This document shows positions 38,532 to 47,522 of a stretch of 64,000 bases of DNA, in pieces (the first letter of the stretch is position 1; each line of letters starts with the position of its first letter). The translations under genes were made by a program, and so were the position numbers. Source of the stretch: Candidatus Saccharibacteria bacterium UBA6224 (GTDB lineage Bacteria > Patescibacteriota > Saccharimonadia > Saccharimonadales > UBA4665); the NCBI GenBank assembly GCA_002441585.1, contig DJWS01000008.1, positions 45,639-109,638 on the forward strand, written 5' to 3'. Below the pieces are notes generated by a model. That model was given only the letters and a program-made list of their open reading frames with translations. It was not told the origin of the DNA and ran no database searches.

Positions 38532-39818
38532 ATGTTCATAGACGCAGTAAAAGTTGATGTGGTGGCCGGCGATGGCGGTAATGGCAAGGTTAGTTTTCGC
38601 CATGAGAAATTTATCGACCGCGGTGGCCCCGATGGTGGCGACGGCGGCAACGGTGGCGACGTAGTCTTCGTGGCCAGCCGCAACCAGAACACACTGGCGA
38701 AGTTCCGGTTCGATAAATTAGTTAAGGCGGAGTCAGGCCATCCCGGCGGCAAACAGCGCATGCATGGACGCAGTGCGCCTGCTCTAGAGGTTGCCGTACC
38801 CGTCGGTACTGTCATTAGCGACCAGACCGGTCGCGAGCTAGCAGATTTAACCGAGGACGGTCAGCGCGCCGTGATTGCCAAGGGTGGCAAGGGTGGCTTC
38901 GGCAACGCTCACTTCGTCAGTTCGCGCCGCCAAGCCCCAAAGTTTGCCGAAAAAGGTGAACCGGGTGAAGAGTTACAGGCCTCACTCGAGCTCAAGATGA
39001 TTGCCGACGTCGGCCTGGTCGGTCTGCCCAACGCCGGCAAGTCGACGCTATTGGCACGTCTCAGCAACGCCCGTCCGGAAATTGCCAACTACCCGTTCAC
39101 GACGCTTACGCCCAACCTTGGCGTGGTCGATATCGATACGACCAGCTTGCTGTTTGCCGATATCCCCGGGTTGATTGAGGGTGCCAGCGAGGGCAAGGGC
39201 CTGGGGCACACCTTCTTGCGCCACGTCGAACGGACAGCCGTCATGTTGCACCTGATCGATGCCTACGAAGAGGATCTTGTAGGCGCTTATCAAACGATTC
39301 GCAACGAACTAGCAGCATATGACAAGAAGTTGGCTAAGCGGCCGGAAATCATTGCCCTCAACAAGACTGAGGGATTGGACCAGGAAATGATTGACGATAT
39401 GCTAGCCCGCCTTCGCAAAGTGGCCGGTGCCAAAGCTCAGCTATTTGCCATCTCGGGTCAGTCGGGCAAGGGTCTAAAAGAACTGCTGTATGCCCTCAAG
39501 GCTCAAACCGAAAAAACCCGTGCTGCCGAAGCGGCCGCAGCATTAAAACGCGCCAATCAGAGCGACGCGGATATCCCAGTGCTCAGATTGCCAGATGATG
39601 ACCGTTCATGGACAATCGACAATACCGACGACGGCTATCTTGTGCAGGGCACTAAAATCGAGCAGTTCGTGCAACGAACGGACTTTGAGAATGAAGAGGC
39701 AGTTCAACGCCTGCGCGATATCATGCGCAAGAATGGCATCATGCATGAGCTGGTCCGCCGCGGCATCGAAGCTGGCCAAAAGATCAGTTTCCCCTCCGGA
39801 CACTCTTTCGAATATTGA
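38532..39818 (+). CDS. obgE: GTPase ObgE/CgtA
   Basis: 428 aa. Large-subunit ribosome assembly and stress GTPase. The Gly-rich Obg fold is at the N-terminus (VVAGDGGNGKVSFRHEKF, GGPDGGDGGNGGDVVF). The G domain has G1 GLPNAGKSTLLARL, G2 around YPFTTLTPNLG, G3 DIPGLIEGASEGKGLG, G4 ALNKTEG, and a C-terminal OCT-type domain (TKIEQFVQRTDFENEEAVQRL). TATTCT (38518-38523) lies 8 nt before ATG, so it fits the leaderless pattern. Confidence 0.96.
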   Translation: MFIDAVKVDVVAGDGGNGKVSFRHEKFIDRGGPDGGDGGNGGDVVFVASRNQNTLAKFRFDKLVKAESGHPGGKQRMHGRSAPALEVAVPVGTVISDQTGRELADLTEDGQRAVIAKGGKGGFGNAHFVSSRRQAPKFAEKGEPGEELQASLELKMIADVGLVGLPNAGKSTLLARLSNARPEIANYPFTTLTPNLGVVDIDTTSLLFADIPGLIEGASEGKGLGHTFLRHVERTAVMLHLIDAYEEDLVGAYQTIRNELAAYDKKLAKRPEIIALNKTEGLDQEMIDDMLARLRKVAGAKAQLFAISGQSGKGLKELLYALKAQTEKTRAAEAAAALKRANQSDADIPVLRLPDDDRSWTIDNTDDGYLVQGTKIEQFVQRTDFENEEAVQRLRDIMRKNGIMHELVRRGIEAGQKISFPSGHSFEY

Positions 39819-39928
39819 AAAACCTGTCGCTGACTTGCGCGATCGGGCTAATAAAAATCGTCCGTACCTCGCTGGCCACCCAACCTCGCGGCTATTCGAC
39901 CAGGGCTGCGTGCTAAACTGGTAGTCAT

Positions 39929-41374
39929 ATGGCTGCCAGTTTCTTTTTTTATGATCTAGAGACCAGCGGGATAAGCCCCCGCGAATCGCGGATTATGCAG
40001 TTTGCCGGTCAGCGTACTGATATGCGGCTTAACCTTGTCGGCGAACCTGTCGATGTGCTCATCAAGCTCACTCCCGACATCCTGCCCGAACCAGATGCAA
40101 TCCTGCTTACCGGCATCACTCCACAGCAAACACTGGCCGACGGCTTGACCGAAGCTGAGTTTCTCAAACTTTTTACTGATACCGTGGCAACCAAAGATAC
40201 GATTTTCGTTGGTTACAACACGATTAGATTCGACGACGAGTTCATGCGCTATATGCACTATCGTAACTTCTACGACCCCTATCAGTGGCAATGGAAAGAA
40301 GGTCGGGGGAAATGGGACCTTCTCGATGTAGTTCGGATGACACGAGCGCTCCGACCAGATGGTATCGAGTGGCCATTTGCGACTGATGGCAAGCCAACAG
40401 TAAGTTTGGAATACATGACAAAAGTTAACAAGCTGGCGCACGATAACGCCCATACCGCGCTGGCGGATGTCCAGGCGACTATTGCATTGGCGCGGTTGAT
40501 TCGCGACAAGCAGCCAAAACTGTTCGATTATTTGCTGAGTATCCGGACCAAGAAAGCTGTCAGCGACGTGGTGCTTGGGGGCCAACCCTTCGTTTATACC
40601 TCGGGCAGGTTCTCATCGGAATACCAAAAAACGACTGTCGCTGTAACCCTAATCCCGCAAACAAACCAGGGCGTAGTAGTCTACGATTTGCGCCATGATC
40701 CTACAGAATTCATTTCAATGACACCCAACCAGTTGGTTGAGCGTTGGGAATATACTCGGGACGAAACCGCCCCCAGTAGGTTGCCGGTCAAATTGTTGCA
40801 GTTCAATCATTGCCCGGCTGTGGCACCGTTATCGGTGTTGCGCCAAGGTGATGCCATGGAGCGCTTGCAGATTGATCTCGACATCATGACCAAGCACCAC
40901 GAAATGTTAACCGCCAACCCTGGTTTTATCAATAATGTGGCTGCTGCCTTGGAACTGCGTAACAGACAGCGTCAGGTTGAATTCGCCAGCGCATCACAAT
41001 CGGTCGACGCGCAATTGTACGATGGATTTTTCGACGAACATGATGGCCAGCTGTTGTCGGTAGTACGTGCCGCCGAACCTAAGGAAATGTCGAGTCTAGG
41101 TGAAAGATTGCACGATCCACGTCTTCAGGCACTCTTGCCGCTATATCAGGCGCGCAATTATCCGGCCAGTCTGACACCCGAACAACGAACCTACTGGGAT
41201 GAATTTTGTCGGACGCGGTTGCAGGCTGGCGGCAGCGAAAGCCGCTTGGCCAAGTTTGCTACTCGCCTGCAGGAGCTTGGTTCTCGTACCTCGCTGACCA
41301 AGCAGCAGCGATACGTCCTAGAAGAACTGCAGCTGTACGCCGAATCAATCGTGCAGCTCGATCCAGATATTTAG
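39929..41374 (+). CDS. sbcB: Exodeoxyribonuclease I (ExoI/SbcB family)
   Basis: 481 aa. Degrades single-stranded DNA 3' to 5' in recombination and repair. The match to E. coli ExoI is strong over the DEDDh nuclease domain: FFFYDLETSG (acidic pair), ITGITPQQTLADG, VGYNTIRFDDEFMRYMHYRNFYDPY, WDLLDVVRMTRALRPDGIEWP and NAHTALADVQATIALARL (His and Asp). The C-terminal SH3-like and helical parts follow. ExoI is best known from gammaproteobacteria, so transfer is possible. TAAACT (39914-39919), extended -10, lies 9 nt before ATG. Confidence 0.93.
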   Translation: MAASFFFYDLETSGISPRESRIMQFAGQRTDMRLNLVGEPVDVLIKLTPDILPEPDAILLTGITPQQTLADGLTEAEFLKLFTDTVATKDTIFVGYNTIRFDDEFMRYMHYRNFYDPYQWQWKEGRGKWDLLDVVRMTRALRPDGIEWPFATDGKPTVSLEYMTKVNKLAHDNAHTALADVQATIALARLIRDKQPKLFDYLLSIRTKKAVSDVVLGGQPFVYTSGRFSSEYQKTTVAVTLIPQTNQGVVVYDLRHDPTEFISMTPNQLVERWEYTRDETAPSRLPVKLLQFNHCPAVAPLSVLRQGDAMERLQIDLDIMTKHHEMLTANPGFINNVAAALELRNRQRQVEFASASQSVDAQLYDGFFDEHDGQLLSVVRAAEPKEMSSLGERLHDPRLQALLPLYQARNYPASLTPEQRTYWDEFCRTRLQAGGSESRLAKFATRLQELGSRTSLTKQQRYVLEELQLYAESIVQLDPDI

Positions 41375-41558
41375 TCTTGGTACGCATGGTCATTGCGACG
41401 CTGAAGTAACAAATTGCAAACCACAAACGATGTTCGTGATTACGGTCGTAGTAAACGGTGTATGCCAACATTACCAGCAGGGCACAAAGCAGCCAGCTAA
41501 AAAAGGTTATGTGAATTGAAGTACCGGGTACTTGCCCAAGCATTAAAAAATTGATCAT
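41259..41558 (-). CDS. Small membrane protein antisense to the end of sbcB
   Basis: 99 aa. Two hydrophobic segments (FFSWLLCALLVMLAYTVYY and LWFAICYFSVAMTM) are followed by a basic tail. Signals support translation: GAGGTGAGG ends a few bases before the ATG at 41558 on the minus strand, and TATAAT (41586-41581) lies upstream. The last about 38 codons overlap sbcB in antisense (116 bp), so the C-terminal tail may not be under normal constraint. Function unknown. Confidence 0.55.
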   Translation of the reverse strand: MINFLMLGQVPGTSIHITFFSWLLCALLVMLAYTVYYDRNHEHRLWFAICYFSVAMTMRTKTKYLDRAARLIRRTAAVLLGRIAAAWSARYENQAPAGE

Positions 41559-41623
41559 TTGGCCTCACCTCGTTAGCCAAATTATAACGCATAGTTGTCA
41601 TAGGGACAATTATATTTTAAACA

Positions 41624-42034
41624 CTAGCGTTGTTTTTTAGAGCGGAATCGTTCCATCCGATCACGATTGAGCAGGGCGATAGCGAGCGAAATAAAAAATA
41701 GTGACACAGCCAGGGTGATTTGCCAGATAGCGGCGTGATGCCAGGCCAGCAGTGCTACGGTCATCCACAAAAATACGACGACGGCATCGTATAGCCATTG
41801 CACCCAGGGAACGGGCGGAAATAATTTTTTCACAAAATTACCACCATGTTTGAGGAAGTAATCGCGCAGCCGTTCGGCCCAGACGTTATTGATTGACAAC
41901 AGCCCCAGGCCAGCGATGAAAAGCGGGATGCCTCCCGGTCCAGGCAGCCAACCCGTCAGGATGGACGCGACGATAAGGCCATAGCCGGCCGCGTCGGTGA
42001 GGACTCGTTTGGTGTTGCGTCGCAAGAAATCCAT
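41624..42034 (-). CDS. PGPGW-family membrane protein
   Basis: 136 aa. The hallmark is AAGYGLIVASILTGWLPGPGGIPLFIAGLGLLSINNVWAERL, matching the short bacterial 'PGPG' transmembrane family. Two more hydrophobic segments follow (AVVVFLWMTVALLAWHHAAI, LAVSLFFISLAIALL). Function unknown. I chose ATG 42034; TACAAT on the minus strand (42047-42042) ends 7 nt before it, while the ATG at 42043 overlaps the box itself. Confidence 0.8.
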   Translation of the reverse strand: MDFLRRNTKRVLTDAAGYGLIVASILTGWLPGPGGIPLFIAGLGLLSINNVWAERLRDYFLKHGGNFVKKLFPPVPWVQWLYDAVVVFLWMTVALLAWHHAAIWQITLAVSLFFISLAIALLNRDRMERFRSKKQR

Positions 42035-42156
42035 ATCAAGCATTGTACTGCACTATAGACCGATGGGACATCCATTCAATAAGCGTAAGCGTTTTGTAAT
42101 GCTGCTAACGCGGCGTACACTAAAAGTATACTCTGTAAAACTATGGGAGAGTGGAC

Positions 42157-43086
42157 ATGACGGGACAAGGAGGATGGGAAGACCCCTATCAAGCTCCGGC
42201 AATAGGCTTTGCTGCGGCGCTAAAGGAAGGAACTCGTTGGCTCGATGAGGCGCCGGATGCACCTCAGACACTATACCCCCACGTAGACAAGGAACATGCC
42301 CGACGGGAGACCGTGGAAAGCGGGTCGCACATACCCCAGATACACTTGGAAATCGGACGTCGTGTGTTGTATAAGTCTCGAGGCTCGGACTGGAGGAATG
42401 TACCCAAGATGTTGGCTCGAGCAAACTCGGGAATGCGGGCTATCGAGCCCATAGAGCACACCCGTTACAGCGTTGATTATTTGACCCCCGACGAAATGGA
42501 CGACATCGTGTCGAGTAGATTTGGTGATGCTGGACGCGGCGACGGCCCAGCCAAACAGAAAAGGGCTATTCGAGATTTGTCAGAAAAAATAAATCGTTAC
42601 CTTGGTGGGCAGTATCAGTCCGACCAGGATGAGCTGTTCGCATTTGGCGAACGGAACCCCGAAGAATCCGCAAAAGCCTGGGACTTGGCGGCAGACCCGG
42701 ACAACCCGAAATGGTTCGATACTGATAAGCATGGCAAAACCTTGCCTGAAAATGAGAATCTCCCATGGGAATCCGTCAGTGGGTTATGGATACCTGGAGA
42801 GTACGCGGTCGAGCTCGAGGCGCCATCTCCGAACACTTCGCATGCAAGCGTTATGCTCCTGGATAGGATGGGGACTTTACGCAAGGGCCGGGAGCGGCTG
42901 GTAAGCGCACTAGATAGTGAGTTCGGACTCGATGTCAGCAACGTGCAGCCATCGGATGAATGGGTGGGCAGTTTTGATATCCTCAGGGCAATTGGTGGCC
43001 GGAGCATCGTGGGTTTGAGATACCGCATTCCAGCGCTACCGGCAACGGTGATGCTCAAGCCCCCTCATGTACATGAAATATCGTAA
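42157..43086 (+). CDS. Hypothetical protein, unknown family
   Basis: 309 aa, not recognised. GGGAG lies about 9 nt before ATG 42157, which decides the start over the GTG two codons earlier. The protein is acidic and soluble with no signal peptide. Regions: a polar N-terminus (WEDPYQAPAIGFAAALKEGTRWLDEAPDAP), a middle with EHTRYSVDYLTPDEMDDIVSSRFGD, a linker rich in Asp/Asn/Pro, and a C-terminal folded-looking part (SHASVMLLDRMGTLRKGRERLVSALDSEFGLDVSNVQPSDEWVGSFDILRAIGG). A second unknown gene follows on the same strand and may work with it. Confidence 0.72.
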   Translation: MTGQGGWEDPYQAPAIGFAAALKEGTRWLDEAPDAPQTLYPHVDKEHARRETVESGSHIPQIHLEIGRRVLYKSRGSDWRNVPKMLARANSGMRAIEPIEHTRYSVDYLTPDEMDDIVSSRFGDAGRGDGPAKQKRAIRDLSEKINRYLGGQYQSDQDELFAFGERNPEESAKAWDLAADPDNPKWFDTDKHGKTLPENENLPWESVSGLWIPGEYAVELEAPSPNTSHASVMLLDRMGTLRKGRERLVSALDSEFGLDVSNVQPSDEWVGSFDILRAIGGRSIVGLRYRIPALPATVMLKPPHVHEIS

Positions 43087-43125
43087 AAATAGTGTGCTAT
43101 ACTGACCGCGTATAAAGGAGTTCTC

Positions 43126-43941
43126 GTGTCGCAGTCAGAACAGGCCCCGATTTCCTATTTGCGGGCGGTGCGTGAAGTTATACCTAACAAAGATATCCGA
43201 GCCTTTTTAGCAAGAGCTCATGCATTCAGTGGTATGGTCTTTGGGCATAGCACATCGCAAAGTCTTAGAGTCCCGGTCAATACCGAGGAAGCGCTGCATG
43301 ACGACTATACGCCGCAGTACGAAGGTGTCGGCGTGCCCGAGGCGCCAGTATTCGCCATGAACGGACTGAGGGTTGTATTGTTCGAGCGACGGGCTCGGGC
43401 ATCACAGCACGTGAATGAGGTACTGAGCCGGGCGGGCAATCGAATGACGGCAACCAAGATTCGTAGCGGTAGTCGGCCGCGTCATGTCCAGACCGGTGGC
43501 AAAGTGGTGCAGACAAGACCGAATACTTTGCCCGCAGAGCTCGCCGTAGCTCAAGAGGGGCGAGGATTTGGCGAGGGGAGGCTGCGAGCTCATGTTCTGG
43601 GCGTAGTAGACTCAACCCGCCTTGATACGTTTGACGGTATAGAGTATTCCCTGGAAATCAATCCGATTAGCATGCCAGCCAGGGTCCTGATGGACCAATC
43701 GACCATCATCAAGAAAAACGTTCAGAGTACGGTAGCGGGTAGGCCGTTGTTTAAGTCGGATATCGTTTTTGAATCTGAAAGGTCGCCGCTTCATATACCA
43801 TTCCTGCAGATCCCCGAGCGGGTAGTAAGCCGCGATCCGGCGGCGTGCGAGCGCTTCTTGGACAGTGTCCAGTGGCAGGCCGAATTCGATATAGAACTTG
43901 CCCCAGTCGAATGGAGCCAAAAGCTTAGGTCGGACGTATAG
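43126..43941 (+). CDS. Hypothetical protein, unknown family
   Basis: 271 aa with a GTG start and AAGGAG upstream (TATAAAGGAGTTCTC before GTG). Soluble, no membrane segment. A basic middle (VNEVLSRAGNRMTATKIRSGSRPRHVQTGGKVVQTRPN) precedes a beta-rich C-terminal half (YSLEINPISMPARVLMDQSTIIKKNVQSTVAGRP, SPLHIPFLQIPERVV, AEFDIELAPVEW). TATACT upstream at the end of the previous gene may be its promoter. Function unknown. Its size and end resemble the neighbour only loosely, so shared ancestry is not established. Confidence 0.7.
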   Translation: MSQSEQAPISYLRAVREVIPNKDIRAFLARAHAFSGMVFGHSTSQSLRVPVNTEEALHDDYTPQYEGVGVPEAPVFAMNGLRVVLFERRARASQHVNEVLSRAGNRMTATKIRSGSRPRHVQTGGKVVQTRPNTLPAELAVAQEGRGFGEGRLRAHVLGVVDSTRLDTFDGIEYSLEINPISMPARVLMDQSTIIKKNVQSTVAGRPLFKSDIVFESERSPLHIPFLQIPERVVSRDPAACERFLDSVQWQAEFDIELAPVEWSQKLRSDV

Positions 43942-43985
43942 CACTCGATTTTTCCTAAAAAACAGCGTATAATCTTCTGACTGTT

Positions 43986-46796
43986 ATGAGTGACAAAATC
44001 GTAGTTAAGGGTGCCCGCGAACACAACCTCAAGAACATTGATGTTGAGTTACCGCGTAACGAGCTGGTTGTTATTACTGGGCTTAGCGGCTCAGGAAAAT
44101 CCAGCCTGGCTTTCGATACCATCTACGCCGAGGGGCAGCGGCGGTATGTCGAGTCGCTTAGCTCGTATGCTCGCCAATTCCTGGGACTTATGGAAAAACC
44201 GGACGTTGACCAGATTGATGGTCTAAGTCCGGCCATCTCAATCGATCAGAAATCGACTAGTCGCAACCCGCGCAGTACGGTCGCGACAGTGACCGAAATA
44301 TATGATTATCTGCGCTTATTGTTCGCACGTGTCGGTGTGCCTCATTGTCCGATTGATGGCAACGAGGTCGTTCGACAAACCGCGGCCAATATCATAGATC
44401 AGGTTGCGGCCTTGCCTAAAGGGGCACGGCTGCTTATTTTGGCCCCGGTCATCATTGACAAGAAGGGCGCCTTCGAACACATCCCTGAACAGTACACGCG
44501 CGCCGGTTTTGCACGGGTACGAGTCGATGGCGTGGTTTACTCGCTCGAAGAATTTCCCGAGCTCGACAAGAACTACAAGCATACCATCGAAGTAGTGGCT
44601 GATCGTTTGGTCAACAATGATGATAATCGAACCCGTTTGAGTCAGAGCGTCGAACAAGCACTGGAAGTTGCCGAAGGCCGACTGAACGTTGTGGATGCCG
44701 ACACCAAGACCGAGCATAGCTATAGCCTGATGTATGCTTGCCCAGATCATCCCGATATCACGATCCCGGAGCTGGAACCGCGCACCTTCAGTTTCAACAG
44801 CCCACATGGTGCCTGCCCGGTATGCACCGGTCTAGGTTCCCGTCTTGAGGTGGACCCCGAGCTAGTCATGCCTAATGGCAAATTGACCATTGCCGAAGGG
44901 GCGATTCGGCCCTTCAATCGATTCAATGCCGATGCCTGGTGGATGAAGAAATTGCAGGCCGTAGCTGATAGTCACGGCTTCAGCCTGCATGTCCCAACTG
45001 GTCAACTACGATCCGAGGACATCGACAAAATCATGTACGGCACGGGCGAACAGACATATAGGGTGAGCCTGGGTGGTGGCCGTAGCTTCAATACGACGTA
45101 TGAGGGCGTGGTGCCCAACCTAGAGCGCCGTCACAACGAAACCGATAGTGATTTCGTTCGCCGCGATATCGAGAAATTTATGATCGAAAAAGCATGCTAC
45201 CGATGCAAGGGCTTGCGCCTGAAGCCGGAGGTGCTGGCAATTACTATCGGCAGCAGCTCTATCATGGATGTCTGTCAGTTGAGTATCGATGAGGCCCTGG
45301 AATGGGCGAACTCACTTGAGCTAAGCACGACCCATCAAAAAATTAGCAAACAGATCATGAAGGAAATATGCGCTCGTTTGCAGTTCTTGGTCGACGTCGG
45401 CTTGAACTATCTGAACTTATTGCGAAGCGCCACGACATTGTCGGGTGGTGAGGCCCAGCGAATCCGGCTGGCAACACAGATAGGCTCGGGCTTGCAGGGC
45501 GTGTTGTATGTTTTGGATGAGCCGAGTATCGGTCTGCACCAGCGCGACAACGGACGCTTGATTGATACGCTCCAACATCTGAAGACGCTAGGCAATACGG
45601 TCGTCGTGGTTGAGCACGACGAGGATACTATCCGGACCGCCGACTACCTTATCGATATCGGTCCGGGTGCTGGTATACATGGCGGTCATGTCGTAGCCTC
45701 CGGCACTCCCGAACAAGTGTCGAAGACCAGGGGCAGTATCACGGCCGAATATTTGTCTGGTAAAAAAACGATTGCCACACCAAAGTCTAGGCGCAAGGGC
45801 AATGGCAAGTCGCTCATTATCCGGGGGGCGCGCGAAAATAACCTCAAGAACGTGACTGTCGAGATACCGCTCGGTGAATTCGTAGTGGTTAGCGGCGTAT
45901 CAGGCTCGGGCAAGTCCAGCCTGATAAATGACATTCTGAGCAAGGAATTGCAGGCCCGATTGATGCGCGCCAACACTGTTTCTGGCAAGCACGACGAGAT
46001 CGAAGGCATTAAGCAACTGGACAAGGCGATAATTATCGACCAAAGTCCGATCGGCCGTACGCCGCGCAGCAACCCAGCGACCTACACCGGGCTATTCACT
46101 CCCATTCGCGAACTCTTCGCCAGTGTCCCTGAGGCAAAACTCAGGGGCTACACCGCCGGACGTTTCAGTTTCAACGTCAAGGGTGGGCGCTGCGAGAATT
46201 GTGCCGGCGACGGCATTATCAAGATTGAGATGCACTTTTTGCCCGATGTCTATGTGCCTTGTGAGGTCTGTCACGGCAAACGTTATAATCGCGAGGCGCT
46301 CGATATTCAGTACAAAGGTAAAACGATTAGCGACGTATTGGAAATGACGTGCGAGCAGGCTCTCGATTTTTTCAAGAATCAACCAGCTATTGCCCGCAAA
46401 CTACAGACGCTGGTCGATGTCGGCCTGGGCTACATCGGTCTCGGCCAGCCGGCTACTACATTGTCGGGCGGCGAAGCACAGCGCATCAAATTGAGCACCG
46501 AGCTAAGTCGCCGCGCCACCGGTAAGACGCTGTATATTCTAGACGAGCCGACTACCGGTTTGCACATGGCCGATGTCAACAAGTTGCTGCACATGTTGCA
46601 CGCCCTTGTTGATGCTGGTAACAGCATAGTCGTTATCGAGCACAACCTGGACGTCATCAAGAACGCCGATCATGTCATCGATATGGGCCCTGAGGGCGGC
46701 AATGGCGGCGGTAACATCATCGCCGAAGGCACGCCCGAACAAGTTGCCAAAGCCACTGGTAGTTACACCGGCAAATTCCTCAAAAAGCTACTCTAG
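43986..46796 (+). CDS. uvrA: Excinuclease ABC subunit UvrA
   Basis: 936 aa, full length. DNA damage recognition ATPase of nucleotide excision repair. Two ABC modules: Walker A GLSGSGKSSLAFDT and GVSGSGKSSLINDI, signatures TLSGGEAQRIRLATQIG and TLSGGEAQRIKLSTELS, Walker B VLDEPSIGLHQRD and ILDEPTTGLHMAD. Zinc-binding Cys pairs occur in CPVCTGLG and CENCAGDG...CEVCHGKRYN. TATAAT (43968-43973) lies 12 nt before ATG. uvrC is at 56 kb; uvrB is not in the window. Confidence 0.97.
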   Translation: MSDKIVVKGAREHNLKNIDVELPRNELVVITGLSGSGKSSLAFDTIYAEGQRRYVESLSSYARQFLGLMEKPDVDQIDGLSPAISIDQKSTSRNPRSTVATVTEIYDYLRLLFARVGVPHCPIDGNEVVRQTAANIIDQVAALPKGARLLILAPVIIDKKGAFEHIPEQYTRAGFARVRVDGVVYSLEEFPELDKNYKHTIEVVADRLVNNDDNRTRLSQSVEQALEVAEGRLNVVDADTKTEHSYSLMYACPDHPDITIPELEPRTFSFNSPHGACPVCTGLGSRLEVDPELVMPNGKLTIAEGAIRPFNRFNADAWWMKKLQAVADSHGFSLHVPTGQLRSEDIDKIMYGTGEQTYRVSLGGGRSFNTTYEGVVPNLERRHNETDSDFVRRDIEKFMIEKACYRCKGLRLKPEVLAITIGSSSIMDVCQLSIDEALEWANSLELSTTHQKISKQIMKEICARLQFLVDVGLNYLNLLRSATTLSGGEAQRIRLATQIGSGLQGVLYVLDEPSIGLHQRDNGRLIDTLQHLKTLGNTVVVVEHDEDTIRTADYLIDIGPGAGIHGGHVVASGTPEQVSKTRGSITAEYLSGKKTIATPKSRRKGNGKSLIIRGARENNLKNVTVEIPLGEFVVVSGVSGSGKSSLINDILSKELQARLMRANTVSGKHDEIEGIKQLDKAIIIDQSPIGRTPRSNPATYTGLFTPIRELFASVPEAKLRGYTAGRFSFNVKGGRCENCAGDGIIKIEMHFLPDVYVPCEVCHGKRYNREALDIQYKGKTISDVLEMTCEQALDFFKNQPAIARKLQTLVDVGLGYIGLGQPATTLSGGEAQRIKLSTELSRRATGKTLYILDEPTTGLHMADVNKLLHMLHALVDAGNSIVVIEHNLDVIKNADHVIDMGPEGGNGGGNIIAEGTPEQVAKATGSYTGKFLKKLL

Positions 46797-47431
46797 TTAT
46801 CAATTGACCGATTGCGTCGTCGAAATTTTGAAGTTATCGCGGAACGGACGCGCGGGTCCTTGAAGGCATGGTATAGCGTCGGCACCAAGAATAGCAGGAC
46901 TATTCCGATCAGCACCGGCTCGATGTAGTGTTCGATGCCCGGGATGCGGCTACCGATGTAATAGCCTGATAGTGTGACGACCACTGTCCAGGCGATATCA
47001 CCGATCGCATCATAAATCATGAACTGTTTGAGGGGCATGTTTCCAGCACCGGCAGTCACTGGCGCGAAGGTGCGGACAATAGGTACGAAGTGTGCTATCA
47101 GCATGGTCTTACTGCCGTATTTCTCATAAAACTTCTCGGCACGCATGATGTAATCGTGTCGAAAAACCAGGCTATCTTTCTTGAATAGCTTCGGCCCTAA
47201 GCGGTTCCCGATATGATAGCCGATATTGTCGCCCAAAATGGCAGAAACGGCAATCACGACCATCACTTCTGGCAACGAAAAATAGCCTCCCGCCGCCGCC
47301 AGTATGCCGGCCGAGAACAGCAGGGTATCGCCAGGGAAAAGGAAGCCGACCATCATGCCCGACTCGGCAAAGATAATCAGGGCTATCAGCAGCAAGCCGC
47401 CGGATTGAAGGATGGTATTTACATCAAGCAT
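46793..47431 (-). CDS. DedA-family membrane protein
   Basis: 212 aa. DedA proteins flip phospholipids or carrier lipids across the membrane. Visible: FAESGMMVGFLFPGDTLLFSAGILAAAGG (the conserved acidic and GD positions), GDNIGYHIGNRLGPKLF, and FVPIVRTFAPVTAGAGNMPLKQFMIYDAIGDIAW with the conserved RTF/APVxAG and G..W. The end is a basic tail. It converges on uvrA with a 4-bp overlap of stop codons. Confidence 0.92.
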   Translation of the reverse strand: MLDVNTILQSGGLLLIALIIFAESGMMVGFLFPGDTLLFSAGILAAAGGYFSLPEVMVVIAVSAILGDNIGYHIGNRLGPKLFKKDSLVFRHDYIMRAEKFYEKYGSKTMLIAHFVPIVRTFAPVTAGAGNMPLKQFMIYDAIGDIAWTVVVTLSGYYIGSRIPGIEHYIEPVLIGIVLLFLVPTLYHAFKDPRVRSAITSKFRRRNRSIDN

Positions 47432-47522
47432 CGTTAGACTTAAGCCTATATGGTTTTGTCGTCAGCGTCCAGTCCCGGATGATGCTATACTAGTATCTGA
47501 TAACGTGACAGGAGGGAACAGA

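Noticed and set aside
47412..47522. N-terminal extension of bL25
   Set aside because: A strong AGGAGG precedes ATG 47523, and the extension overlaps the divergent DedA gene start.
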